Of a stretch of DNA of 64,000 nt, positions 16,571-27,701 are shown piece by piece (position 1 is the first letter of the stretch; every line of letters begins with the position of its first letter). Source of the stretch: Allosphingosinicella deserti (GTDB lineage Bacteria > Pseudomonadota > Alphaproteobacteria > Sphingomonadales > Sphingomonadaceae); the NCBI RefSeq assembly GCF_003012735.1, contig NZ_PXYI01000009.1, positions 124,001-188,000 of the forward strand, given 5' to 3'. The translations under genes and the position numbers were made by a program. The notes beneath the pieces were generated by a model that was not told where the DNA came from, ran no database searches, and worked only from the letters and a program-made list of their open reading frames with translations.

Positions 16571-16999
16571 CTAGGGACCTTGCACCCACTTTCCGTTCTC
16601 ATCCTGCTTCCAATAACGCGGCTCCACGCCCTCGCGGCCGCGCAGACCACGCCAGGCGACCCGCGCACCATCCAGGCCGTCGCTGTCGAAGAAGTAGTAA
16701 GCGCGTTCGAAGTCCAGAGCCTCCTCCCGCCAAAGCCCGTCCGCCAGCGCGACCGCTGTCGCGCCGTTGGCGGCAGTGGGCTCCGTCGAGAGCAGGATGG
16801 GCTGGCTCTCGGGGCGGGTGCGGCCATGCGGCAGGAAACTGTCCTTGGAATAGGTCCACAGCTGCTCGTCGATACGGGCGAGGTGCTCCTCCTCCGCCAC
16901 CACCAAGATCCGCGCGCCGTCGGCGAGCAGCCGCTCGCAGATCGACGGCAGGATCCGCTCCAGCGGCGCCTGGGTCAGGTGGTAGAAGTTGACGACCAT
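16571..16999 (-). CDS. holC: DNA polymerase III chi subunit
   Basis: A 142-residue protein with the HolC pattern: VNFYHLTQAPLERILPSICE, then RILVVAEEEHLARIDEQLWT, PHGRTRP, ILLSTE and FDSDGLDGARVAWRGLRGR. Chi links the clamp loader to single-stranded DNA-binding protein at the replication fork. The ATG at 16999 lies five bases after the pepA stop, the usual pepA-holC pairing in Proteobacteria. Confidence 0.92.
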   Translation of the reverse strand: MVVNFYHLTQAPLERILPSICERLLADGARILVVAEEEHLARIDEQLWTYSKDSFLPHGRTRPESQPILLSTEPTAANGATAVALADGLWREEALDFERAYYFFDSDGLDGARVAWRGLRGREGVEPRYWKQDENGKWVQGP

Positions 17000-17004
17000 T
17001 TGCC

Positions 17005-18486
17005 TCAGCGTTCGTAATTGTCCGCGATCAGCCGGTCGAGCAGGGCAACTCCGTAACCGGTCGCACCCTTGTCGTAGAGGTGCCCCGGCTTGTCGGCCCA
17101 GACGGTCCCGGCGACGTCGAGATGAGCCCATTTCACGCCCGGTTCGACGAAGCGCTGGATGAAGGTCGCCGCGGTGATCGATCCGCCCTCCCGCGGCCCG
17201 ACATTCTTCATGTCGGCGATCGGGGAGTCGATCAGCTTGTCGTAATTCTCGCCAACTGGCATGCGCCACAGCCGGTCGCCGGTAGCCTGCCCCGCCGACT
17301 GGAGCTGCGCGGCGAGGTCGTCGTCGTTCGAGAAGACGCCGGCATATTCGTGGCCGAGCGAGATGATCATCGCCCCGGTCAGCGTGGCGAGATCGACCAG
17401 CACTTCGGGACGGAATTCACGCTGCGCCCAAGTGATCGCATCGCAAAGGACGAGGCGGCCTTCGGCATCGGTGTTGATAACCTCGATCGTCTGCCCCGAC
17501 ATCGACGTGACTACGTCGCCCGGACGCTGCGCCTTGCCGTCGGGCATGTTCTCGGCCAGCGCGCAGACGCCGACGACGTTCGCCTTCGCCTTGCGTCCGG
17601 CAATCGCCAGCATCGCACCCGCGACCGCACCGGCGCCGCCCATGTCCCATTTCATCGCCTCCATGCCCGCCGCCGGTTTGATCGAGATGCCGCCGGTGTC
17701 GAAGGTGATGCCCTTGCCTACGAAAACCACAGGTTTGGACGCGGAATTTCCGGCGCCGTTCCAACGCATGACCAGCAGGCGAGACGGCTGCTCGGAACCG
17801 AGGCCGACGCCGAGCAGCGCAAGCATGCCGAGTTCGCGCATGCGATCTTCGTCGAGCACCTCGATCTCGATGCCGAGCGGCTCCATGCGCTTGCGGCAGC
17901 GCTCGACGAAACTCACCGGAAAGATGATGTTCGCGGGCTCGGTGACGAGCTCGCGGGTGAAGGAAATCCCCTCGAGCAAAGCCGATTTGCTTTCCCAGGC
18001 GTGCTCCGCGCCTTCGGCTGCGCCGACGATCACGACCTCATCGAGGGTCGGCTTCTGCTTGCGCGAAAGCTTGGTCCGGTAGACGTCATGGCGCCAAGCG
18101 CGAGCGGCCGCGCCGAAGGCGATGCGGACCGCCGCATCGGCATCGAGACCGAGCCCGGTCACGTCGACCACCAGGCGGGTCTCGCCGGACGTCAGCACGC
18201 GCGCGGTCAGCCCGCCGCCGACCCGCTCGAACACGGCCTGATCGCTGCGGTTCGCGCCGAGGCCGACTAGCAGCAGGCGGCGGGCGTTTGCATTGTCCTC
18301 GACGAAGATCTCGGCCACGGCGGCGGCCTCCCGCTCGAAACGCTGCGCTTCCGCGGCCCGCGCCGCGAGATTGCGAGCGCCTTCGTTGAGGCCCGAGAGG
18401 CGTTCGGTCAGCAAATCGTCGCTCCACACCGGAATGGCGAGGACATAGGAACCGGTCGGGCGCTGGGCGGTGAAGCTGATCTTCAA
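17005..18486 (-). CDS. pepA: Leucyl aminopeptidase (cytosol aminopeptidase, M17)
   Basis: A 493-residue, cytoplasmic, two-metal aminopeptidase that removes N-terminal residues from peptides. The C-terminal catalytic half has GKGITFDTGGISIKPA (metal and catalytic Lys/Asp), KWDMGGAGAV and the family signature NTDAEGRLVLCDA. The start is the TTG at 18486, which has AGGAG nine bases upstream. A GTG at 18495 is too close to that site, and an upstream open frame to 18555 has no ribosome site. The gene precedes holC, and it is divergent from lptD across about 175 bases. Confidence 0.95.
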   Translation of the reverse strand: MKISFTAQRPTGSYVLAIPVWSDDLLTERLSGLNEGARNLAARAAEAQRFEREAAAVAEIFVEDNANARRLLLVGLGANRSDQAVFERVGGGLTARVLTSGETRLVVDVTGLGLDADAAVRIAFGAAARAWRHDVYRTKLSRKQKPTLDEVVIVGAAEGAEHAWESKSALLEGISFTRELVTEPANIIFPVSFVERCRKRMEPLGIEIEVLDEDRMRELGMLALLGVGLGSEQPSRLLVMRWNGAGNSASKPVVFVGKGITFDTGGISIKPAAGMEAMKWDMGGAGAVAGAMLAIAGRKAKANVVGVCALAENMPDGKAQRPGDVVTSMSGQTIEVINTDAEGRLVLCDAITWAQREFRPEVLVDLATLTGAMIISLGHEYAGVFSNDDDLAAQLQSAGQATGDRLWRMPVGENYDKLIDSPIADMKNVGPREGGSITAATFIQRFVEPGVKWAHLDVAGTVWADKPGHLYDKGATGYGVALLDRLIADNYER

Positions 18487-18662
18487 GGGGGTCACTCCTG
18501 TGACAGGATGCGTAAGGTTGATGCTCCTGTAGGCAAACGCCGTGCCCCTTGCCAAGGTCCGCCCCGATCTTTGCCGCGCCCCGATGGACCAAGCGCCATT
18601 GCGGCGCGGGCATTCCGATGCAATAGGCTCGGCTTTGTCGCCTGACAGATGCGGCGGGGAAT

Positions 18663-20894
18663 GTGAAAAGACCGAACCTTATCTGCCTGACGGCCCTGCC
18701 CCTTTTGCTGTGCGCGCCCGCGGCCGCGTTTGCGCAAAATGAGGAGATTGCCGGGCCGCCGGCACCGGCGGCACTGGGAGACGATACGCAAGAGGTTGCG
18801 TTTACTGCCGACGTGCTCGCTTATGACGAGAATAGCGATGTGGTGACCGTCACCGGCGACGTTCGCATGAACAGCCAGGGTAACAGGCTTCGCGCCGACA
18901 AAGTCGTGTGGACACGCAGCAGCGACGAAGTCCGCGCCGAAGGCAATGTCCGCCTGGTTACTCCGGAGGGCGATGTCGCCTATGGCGACAGCGTGATCCT
19001 CAACAATGCCATGCGTGATGCGGTGGCCGACAATCTCCTGGTGGTGCTGGAGGGCGGTGGCCGCCTCGCCGCGGATCGCGGGGAACGCAAGGACGGCTAT
19101 ACGTCGCTCTATCGTGCGGCCTACACGCCTTGCGCGGTGACACATCCCGACGGTTGCCCGAAGGATCCGACCTGGCAGATCACGGCAGTCCGGGTCGTCC
19201 ACGACCCGTTCAAGAAGCGTATCCGCTACGAAGGTGCGGGCCTTAGCCTGTTCGGCACCCGCATCATCGCGCTTCCGGGCCTCTCCCATCCCGACGGGAG
19301 CGGAGGTGGCGGCAGCGGGCTGCTGGTCCCGGACGTGCGCTTTAGTCAATCGAACGGTCTCGAGGTTTCGACGCCTTATTATCTCAAGATCGCCCCTGAC
19401 AAGGATGCGACCATCGCACCACACGTCTACACCGATGTGCTGCCGATGATCGAAGGCCATTATCGACAGCTTACCAGCCTCGGCGCCTTTCAGCTCGGCG
19501 GCTACCTGACCTACGGATCGCGGATCCCGATCGACGATTCCGGCCTTGCGATCGACAAGGACAAGGGCATCCGGGCCTATCTCGAAGGCAATGGCCGTTT
19601 CCAGCTGGACCGCGACTGGAGCGTAACCGCGTCAGGGCGCTACGTCACCGACCGAACCTTCCTGCGCCGCTACGACATTTCGCGCGACACCCGGCTGCGC
19701 TCCGTCGTGGAGGTCGAGCGGATCCGCGACGACAGTTACATCTCGATTGCCGGCTGGGCCTTCCAGGGCATTCGGACCATCGACAATGCCGGACAGCAAC
19801 CGATCGCCCTTCCCGCGATAGACGCACGTTTCCGGCTCGCCGATCCGATTTGGGGCGGCAAGATCGAACTCCAGGCGAACAGCCTCGCCATTCTGCGCAC
19901 CGATGGTCAGGATACGCAGCGCGCCTTCGCTGCGGCGAAGTGGGAGCGGCGCAGGATCGTCGCCGGCGGCCAGGAGCTGATCCTGACCGGCTACGCGCGC
20001 GGCGACATCTACCATACCGGCGACGTCGATCTGACCGGCACCGCCCTGTATCGCGGCGAGCGCGGATGGCATGCGCGCGGTATCGGCGCGGTTGCCGCCG
20101 AAATCCGCTGGCCGCTCGTCGGATCGTTCATGGGGGGCACGCAGCGGCTTACACCACGACTCCAGATCGTGGCGTCGCCTCCGACTGAAAACCTCGACAT
20201 TCCGAACGAGGATGCACGGGCGGTTGATCTCGAAGATTCCAACCTGTTCGCGCTCAATCGCTTCCCAGGCTACGATCGCTGGGAAGATGGCGCCCGTGTC
20301 ACCTATGGGGTCGACTGGGGTTTCGACCTTCCCGGCGTCAGCACGCGAACGACGATCGGCCAGAGCTATCGGCTTAGCGAGATGGAGAGCATCTTGCCTC
20401 CGGGCACCGGACTCTCCGATCGTTTCTCTGATTTCGTCGGGCGTACGACGGTAAAGGTCGGGCACAAGGTGAGCTTCGTGCACCGGTTCCGGCTCGACAA
20501 GGACAGTTTTGAGCTTCGCCGCAACGAAATCGACGCCGTCGTCGGCGGACATCAGACCTATGCCACGATCGGCTATCTGCGGCTGAATCGGGACATCGAT
20601 CCTGGCATCGAAGATCTGCGCGACCGCGAGGAGATCCGACTGGGCGGGCGTATCCGGTTCGCACGCTACTGGTCTCTGTTCGGCTCGACCGTGATCGACC
20701 TGACCGACGCGCGCGAGGATCCGACCTCCGGGGCCGACGGCTACGAGCCGGTCCGGCACCGCATCGGCCTCAGCTACGACGACGATTGCATCGAAATTGG
20801 CGTGACGTGGCGACGCGATTATGACACCACCGGAGACTTCCGGCGCGGGAACACCTTTCTGTTCCGGGTGGCGCTGAAGAACCTCGGCCGCTAA
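18663..20894 (+). CDS. lptD: LPS assembly outer-membrane protein LptD
   Basis: A 743-residue protein. The signal peptide ends near AFAQ, and an OstA/LptA-like domain covers residues about 45-150 (ADVLAYDENSDVVTVTGDVR, NRLRADKVVW). A C-terminal beta-barrel then runs from about 230 to the end, finishing with an aromatic-containing strand. Visible cysteines (YTPC, DGC, DDDC) fit the disulfides of LptD. It inserts LPS into the outer leaflet together with LptE. The start is a GTG with GGGGA a few bases upstream. It leads the lptD-surA-pdxA-rsmA run. Confidence 0.95.
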   Translation: MKRPNLICLTALPLLLCAPAAAFAQNEEIAGPPAPAALGDDTQEVAFTADVLAYDENSDVVTVTGDVRMNSQGNRLRADKVVWTRSSDEVRAEGNVRLVTPEGDVAYGDSVILNNAMRDAVADNLLVVLEGGGRLAADRGERKDGYTSLYRAAYTPCAVTHPDGCPKDPTWQITAVRVVHDPFKKRIRYEGAGLSLFGTRIIALPGLSHPDGSGGGGSGLLVPDVRFSQSNGLEVSTPYYLKIAPDKDATIAPHVYTDVLPMIEGHYRQLTSLGAFQLGGYLTYGSRIPIDDSGLAIDKDKGIRAYLEGNGRFQLDRDWSVTASGRYVTDRTFLRRYDISRDTRLRSVVEVERIRDDSYISIAGWAFQGIRTIDNAGQQPIALPAIDARFRLADPIWGGKIELQANSLAILRTDGQDTQRAFAAAKWERRRIVAGGQELILTGYARGDIYHTGDVDLTGTALYRGERGWHARGIGAVAAEIRWPLVGSFMGGTQRLTPRLQIVASPPTENLDIPNEDARAVDLEDSNLFALNRFPGYDRWEDGARVTYGVDWGFDLPGVSTRTTIGQSYRLSEMESILPPGTGLSDRFSDFVGRTTVKVGHKVSFVHRFRLDKDSFELRRNEIDAVVGGHQTYATIGYLRLNRDIDPGIEDLRDREEIRLGGRIRFARYWSLFGSTVIDLTDAREDPTSGADGYEPVRHRIGLSYDDDCIEIGVTWRRDYDTTGDFRRGNTFLFRVALKNLGR

Positions 20895-20949
20895 GCTCGG
20901 GTTCAGCATGGCTAAGGCATTTACAGCGCCTGCTTTTATTGGAGGATTG

Positions 20950-22332
20950 ATGAAGCTCGGGACTTTTCGGAGGGCGGCACTGATGCTGGCCGGCACGATG
21001 GCGGCGGCCACCGCCCTTGCCCAGAGCGCTGCCAACCAGGCGCCTCAGGCAGGCGCCGGTCAGGCCGGGGCGGCTCAGCCCGGCGGCGCCCAGACCGGCC
21101 TCGACATCCCTCAGGATGCGCGCTTTCTCGCCAAGGAGGATCCTTCAATCCGCAAGGCGACGGCGATCGTAAACGGCACGGTGATCACCGGCACCGACAT
21201 CGATCACCGTATGGCGCTGATCCGCATCGCCAACGGCGGCAACATTCCGGCCGAGGAAGAGCAGCGGCTGCGCGCCCAGGTGCTGCGCAATCTGATCGAC
21301 GAGACCCTACAGATCCAGGCGGCCGAGGCCCAGGACATGAAGGTCGAGCAAAAGGACGTCGACTCCTATTTCTCGCGTTACGCGCAGCAGTTCAAACAGA
21401 CGCCCCAGCAATTCTCCGCCTATCTGCGGCAGAACGGCTCTTCGGAGACCTCGATCAAGCGGCAGATCCACGGCGAGCTCGCCTGGAGCCGGCTGCAAGC
21501 GCGTCAGATCGAGCCGTTCGTCAACGTGTCGCAGGAAGAGGTGCAGGCGCTGATTGAACGCCTCAACGCCGCCCGCGGCACGCAGGAATTCAAGGTCTCC
21601 GAGATCTTCCTGTCGGCGACGCCCGAGACCGCCGCAGAGGCACGCGCCAACGCGCAGCGGATCGTCGAGCAGCTGCGCAAGGGCGCCTCGTTCCGCGCCT
21701 ATGCACGGCAATTCTCCGAGGCTTCTACCGCAGCCGTCGGCGGCGATCTTGACTGGGTTCGGGCCGAGCAGTTGCCGGAAGCGCTTGCTGCCGCCGTGAA
21801 GCAGATCCCGGTCGGAACGGTCAGCGATCCAATTGCGATCCCGGGCGGCTTCTCGATCATCGCCGTCGAGGATACGCGCCAGTTCCTCACCGCCGATCCG
21901 CGTGACGCCGTCCTCAGCCTCAAGCAGATGACGGTCCGTTTTGCGGCGAACACGCCGCGCCCCCAGGTGGAAGCGAAGGTGCAGCAGCTGGTCAGCACGA
22001 CCCAGTCGATGGGCGGCTGCGGCGGAGCCGAAGCGGCAGCTCAGTCGATCGGTGCCGAGATCGTCACCAACGATCAGGTACCCGTGCGCACCCTTCCAGC
22101 TCAAATGCAGCAGAGCCTGCTAGGCCTGTCTATCGGCCAGGCGACGCCGCCCTTCGGCGCGGTCGACGATCGGATCAGCGTCCTCGTCATGTGCGGCCGC
22201 GACGATCCCGCCCAAGCGCGCGAAGTCTCGTTCGATCAGGTCTATGGACAGCTGACCGAGCAGCGCGTCAACATGCGTGCCATGCGGTACCTGCGCGATC
22301 TTCGCCGGGATGCCGTGGTCGATTATCGCTGA
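20950..22332 (+). CDS. surA: Periplasmic chaperone and peptidyl-prolyl isomerase SurA
   Basis: A 460-residue exported protein with a signal peptide ending near ALAQSA. A SurA N-terminal chaperone domain follows (IVNGTVITGTDIDHRMALIR, LRNLIDETLQIQAAE). Next is a parvulin domain (about 210-310; RKGASFRAYARQFSE, GGDLDWVRAEQLPEAL, PGGFSIIAVED) and a more diverged second one. SurA escorts unfolded outer-membrane proteins, LptD among them, to the BAM complex. The ATG at 20950 has GGAGG in place; an ATG at 20908 is further upstream and would spoil the signal peptide. It lies about 55 bases after lptD. Confidence 0.93.
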   Translation: MKLGTFRRAALMLAGTMAAATALAQSAANQAPQAGAGQAGAAQPGGAQTGLDIPQDARFLAKEDPSIRKATAIVNGTVITGTDIDHRMALIRIANGGNIPAEEEQRLRAQVLRNLIDETLQIQAAEAQDMKVEQKDVDSYFSRYAQQFKQTPQQFSAYLRQNGSSETSIKRQIHGELAWSRLQARQIEPFVNVSQEEVQALIERLNAARGTQEFKVSEIFLSATPETAAEARANAQRIVEQLRKGASFRAYARQFSEASTAAVGGDLDWVRAEQLPEALAAAVKQIPVGTVSDPIAIPGGFSIIAVEDTRQFLTADPRDAVLSLKQMTVRFAANTPRPQVEAKVQQLVSTTQSMGGCGGAEAAAQSIGAEIVTNDQVPVRTLPAQMQQSLLGLSIGQATPPFGAVDDRISVLVMCGRDDPAQAREVSFDQVYGQLTEQRVNMRAMRYLRDLRRDAVVDYR

Positions 22333-22345
22333 GCCGGCGGGCGCT

Positions 22346-23335
22346 TTGACCACTCCGCTTGCCGTTGCGCTCGGAGATCCGGCCGGCATCGGGCCCGAGA
22401 TCACGGCGAAAGCCTGGGAGCGGCGACAGGCAGAAGGGCTGGAGCCTTTTTTCGGCGTCGGCTCTCCCGAAGCCGTCGCAACGGTTTGGAACGGCCCCGT
22501 GGAAGTGGTCGCCGGCCCGGATGAGGCGGCCGCCTGTTTCCAGCATGCCCTTCCGGTGATCCGCGTTGACGGCGGCGCCGACAGCGCGCCGGGCAAGCCG
22601 ACCCTGGAAGGCGCGCGCAACTCGCTGGACGCGCTGGAAATTGCAGTCGGGCTGACCCGCTCCGGCGCAGCGTCAGCGATCGTGACCGGTCCTGTGTCCA
22701 AGGCACAGCTTTACGCGATCGGTTTCGTCCACCCCGGGCAGACCGAATTCGTTGCCGAGCGGTGCGGAATTTCGAGCGGAATGGTGGCGATGATGCTCGC
22801 CGGCCCCACTCTGCGAACCGTGCCGGTCACCACCCACGTGCCGCTGCGCGACGTGCCCGATCTGGTCACCACCGATTTGATCGTCGCTCGCGGTCGGACG
22901 ACCATTCGTGGGCTCCGCCGCCAGTTCGGGATCGCCCGTCCGCGCATCGCCGTCGCCGGGCTCAACCCCCATGCGGGCGAGAGCGGTGCGCTTGGGCGTG
23001 AGGAGATCGACACCGTCATTCCCGCGATCGAACGGTTGCGCGAAGAAGATGCGGACATCATCGGGCCGCTCGCTGCGGACACGATGTTCCACCCGCGCAT
23101 GCGGGCGACCTACGACGCCGCCTTGTGCCTGTACCACGATCAGGCTCTGGTGCCTCTCAAGACCCTGCATTTCGATGAAGGCGTCAACATCACGCTCGGC
23201 CTTCCGATCGTGAGGACCTCGCCCGATCACGGGACCGCTTTCGCGATCGCCGGACAGAACAAGGCAGAGCCCGGCGCGATGATCGCCGCGCTGGCGATGG
23301 CGGCGAGCTGCGCCCGACGCCTCGGCCAAGCCTGA
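22346..23335 (+). CDS. pdxA: 4-hydroxythreonine-4-phosphate dehydrogenase
   Basis: A 329-residue enzyme of pyridoxal phosphate biosynthesis that oxidises and decarboxylates 4-phosphohydroxythreonine. Visible motifs are [12 protein letters not shown] at the start, [22 protein letters not shown] with the metal-binding His, [13 protein letters not shown] and [12 protein letters not shown]. The start is not certain. A TTG at 22346, 13 bases after the surA stop, gives a family-like N-terminus. ATGs at 22310 and 22277 would overlap surA. Confidence 0.93.
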   Translation: MTTPLAVALGDPAGIGPEITAKAWERRQAEGLEPFFGVGSPEAVATVWNGPVEVVAGPDEAAACFQHALPVIRVDGGADSAPGKPTLEGARNSLDALEIAVGLTRSGAASAIVTGPVSKAQLYAIGFVHPGQTEFVAERCGISSGMVAMMLAGPTLRTVPVTTHVPLRDVPDLVTTDLIVARGRTTIRGLRRQFGIARPRIAVAGLNPHAGESGALGREEIDTVIPAIERLREEDADIIGPLAADTMFHPRMRATYDAALCLYHDQALVPLKTLHFDEGVNITLGLPIVRTSPDHGTAFAIAGQNKAEPGAMIAALAMAASCARRLGQA

Positions 23336-23336
23336 A

Positions 23337-24179
23337 ATGGCGATGGAGACGCTTCCGCCGCTGCGCGAGGTCATCGCGCGGCACGGCCTCAGCGCCTCCA
23401 AGGCTCTCGGCCAGAACTTTCTGCTCGACGAGCAATTACTCGATCGCATCGCCAGAATCCCCGGGGATCTCGCCGGCAAGCGGACTTACGAGGTCGGGCC
23501 CGGCCCCGGTGGCCTTACCCGCGCCCTGCTCCGCGCCGGAGCCGAAGTGGTCGCGGTGGAACGTGATCGCCGCTGCCTGCCGGCATTGGAAGAGGTGAAT
23601 CTGGCGTCGGGCGGGCGCCTGCGCGTGATCGAAGGCGATGCACTCGCAGTCGGCGAAGCTGCGGAAGCCGGCATCGGCGCGCACATCGTCGCCAACCTGC
23701 CCTACAATGTCGGCACTGCGCTGCTCGTCCGATGGCTTGGGGGCGAGGGCTGGCCGCCGTTCTGGGCGTCGCTCACCCTCATGTTCCAGCTCGAGGTCGC
23801 CGAGCGGATCGCCGCGAAACCCGGTTCTTCGGCTTACGGACGGCTTGCCGTGCTCGCACAATGGCGCAGCGACGCCAGGGTCGCGATGAAGGTCCACCGC
23901 TCCGCCTTCGTGCCCCCACCCAAGGTGATGTCCGCCGTCGTCCACATCGTGCCGAAGCCGGCGCCGGACGGCGTCCGCGCAGCTACTCTCGAAGCGCTCA
24001 CCGGGGCAGCGTTCGGGCAGCGCCGCAAGATGCTGCGCCAAAGCCTTAAGAGCCTCCCCGGCGCACTTGAGGCGCTCGGAAGTGTCGGCATCGATCCAGC
24101 CCGACGTGCGGAAACGCTGTCGGTGGACGAATTCGTCTCGGTCGCACGGGCCATGGCCGCGACGCCTCTGTCCGCTTGA
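23337..24179 (+). CDS. rsmA: 16S rRNA (adenine1518-N6/adenine1519-N6)-dimethyltransferase
   Basis: A 280-residue SAM-dependent methyltransferase (KsgA) that dimethylates two adjacent adenines near the 3' end of 16S rRNA during small-subunit maturation. The motifs are [26 protein letters not shown] (motif I), VVAVERDRR, the catalytic NLPYN at about residue 122, and [12 protein letters not shown] in the C-terminal domain. It starts one base after the pdxA stop and closes the operon, and it is convergent with alaS. Confidence 0.96.
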   Translation: MAMETLPPLREVIARHGLSASKALGQNFLLDEQLLDRIARIPGDLAGKRTYEVGPGPGGLTRALLRAGAEVVAVERDRRCLPALEEVNLASGGRLRVIEGDALAVGEAAEAGIGAHIVANLPYNVGTALLVRWLGGEGWPPFWASLTLMFQLEVAERIAAKPGSSAYGRLAVLAQWRSDARVAMKVHRSAFVPPPKVMSAVVHIVPKPAPDGVRAATLEALTGAAFGQRRKMLRQSLKSLPGALEALGSVGIDPARRAETLSVDEFVSVARAMAATPLSA

Positions 24180-24249
24180 GCAATGCGCATCTGACGCGCG
24201 GACTTATGCAGCCGCGCGTATGCTTCTGCTATCTGAGGGACTCCTGCTC

Positions 24250-26913
<2,664 letters not shown>

Positions 26914-26979
26914 GGCGGCGATGTAAGGGAGGCTCGCCATGCGGGCAAGCGCCGCTTGCGTGCCTGCCCCTGCAGGTCG

Positions 26980-27498
26980 TTATTCGGCAGCCGCCTCGTA
27001 ACCCGCGGTATAGACGTGCGGCCCCGTCTGTTCGTCATCGGCGGCTTCGGCGGCGTCCACCTCCTCACGCGATACGGGATAGCTCGCGTAGCGGTGAACT
27101 CGCACGATGTCGGGATCGACCGGTGCCTCTTGAACTTCCTCTCTCTCCGGCTCGACGGCCGAAGGATAAGCGATTGCCCGCACCGGCTCCGCCTGCTGCG
27201 TCGTGTCGGCGGCCCAGCTGTCGCCGTAGGTCGCGACTGCCGGCGCCGCATAGACGGCACTGGGTGCCGGCGCCGCGCTGATACCGTCGAGCAGCCCCTG
27301 CTGCTGATACTCGCCGATCTGCACGCCGGCCCAGTCCGGAGGGCGAAAGGCAACCCGATCGGCGACGAAACTCGCCGGCGCGTCACTGAAGAAGACCGGA
27401 TCGATGTCGCCGACGGCGGCGTGCCCGAGCCAGATGCCGGCCCCGGCACCGATCGCGGACAGGGCGACGATCATCGGCAGAACCGTCTTTGCGGGCAT
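26980..27498 (-). CDS. Membrane-anchored or exported hypothetical protein
   Basis: A 172-residue protein. One N-terminal hydrophobic helix (VLPMIVALSAIGAGAGIWLG) serves as a signal anchor. A Pro/Ala-rich, acidic and probably periplasmic chain follows, with Tyr-containing stretches such as VRVHRYASYPVSREEVDAAE. No domain is recognised. The ATG at 27498 has GGAGG in place. It lies just upstream of alaS on the same strand and is divergent from the EF-G-like gene. Confidence 0.7.
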   Translation of the reverse strand: MPAKTVLPMIVALSAIGAGAGIWLGHAAVGDIDPVFFSDAPASFVADRVAFRPPDWAGVQIGEYQQQGLLDGISAAPAPSAVYAAPAVATYGDSWAADTTQQAEPVRAIAYPSAVEPEREEVQEAPVDPDIVRVHRYASYPVSREEVDAAEAADDEQTGPHVYTAGYEAAAE

Positions 27499-27701
27499 CA
27501 CAAACCTCCAACGCGGCAACACAAGAACCTGGATGACAGTCTCACGCGCACAACCCGCGACAGGGCGGCCTCGTTCCGAGCCGATGCGATCCAGAGGGAT
27601 CGCGCTGCCCTTGCGCTGACCTGCGAATAGGAGGAGTCTCTCCGCCCCAGGCGCGAACGCGCTTCCTCGCGGATCGCGCACAGCGAACGGAGGAGAAACT
27701 C

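Noticed and set aside
19632-21035. 467-codon minus-strand frame across lptD and surA
   Set aside because: It overlaps two conserved genes in antisense and shows no domain.
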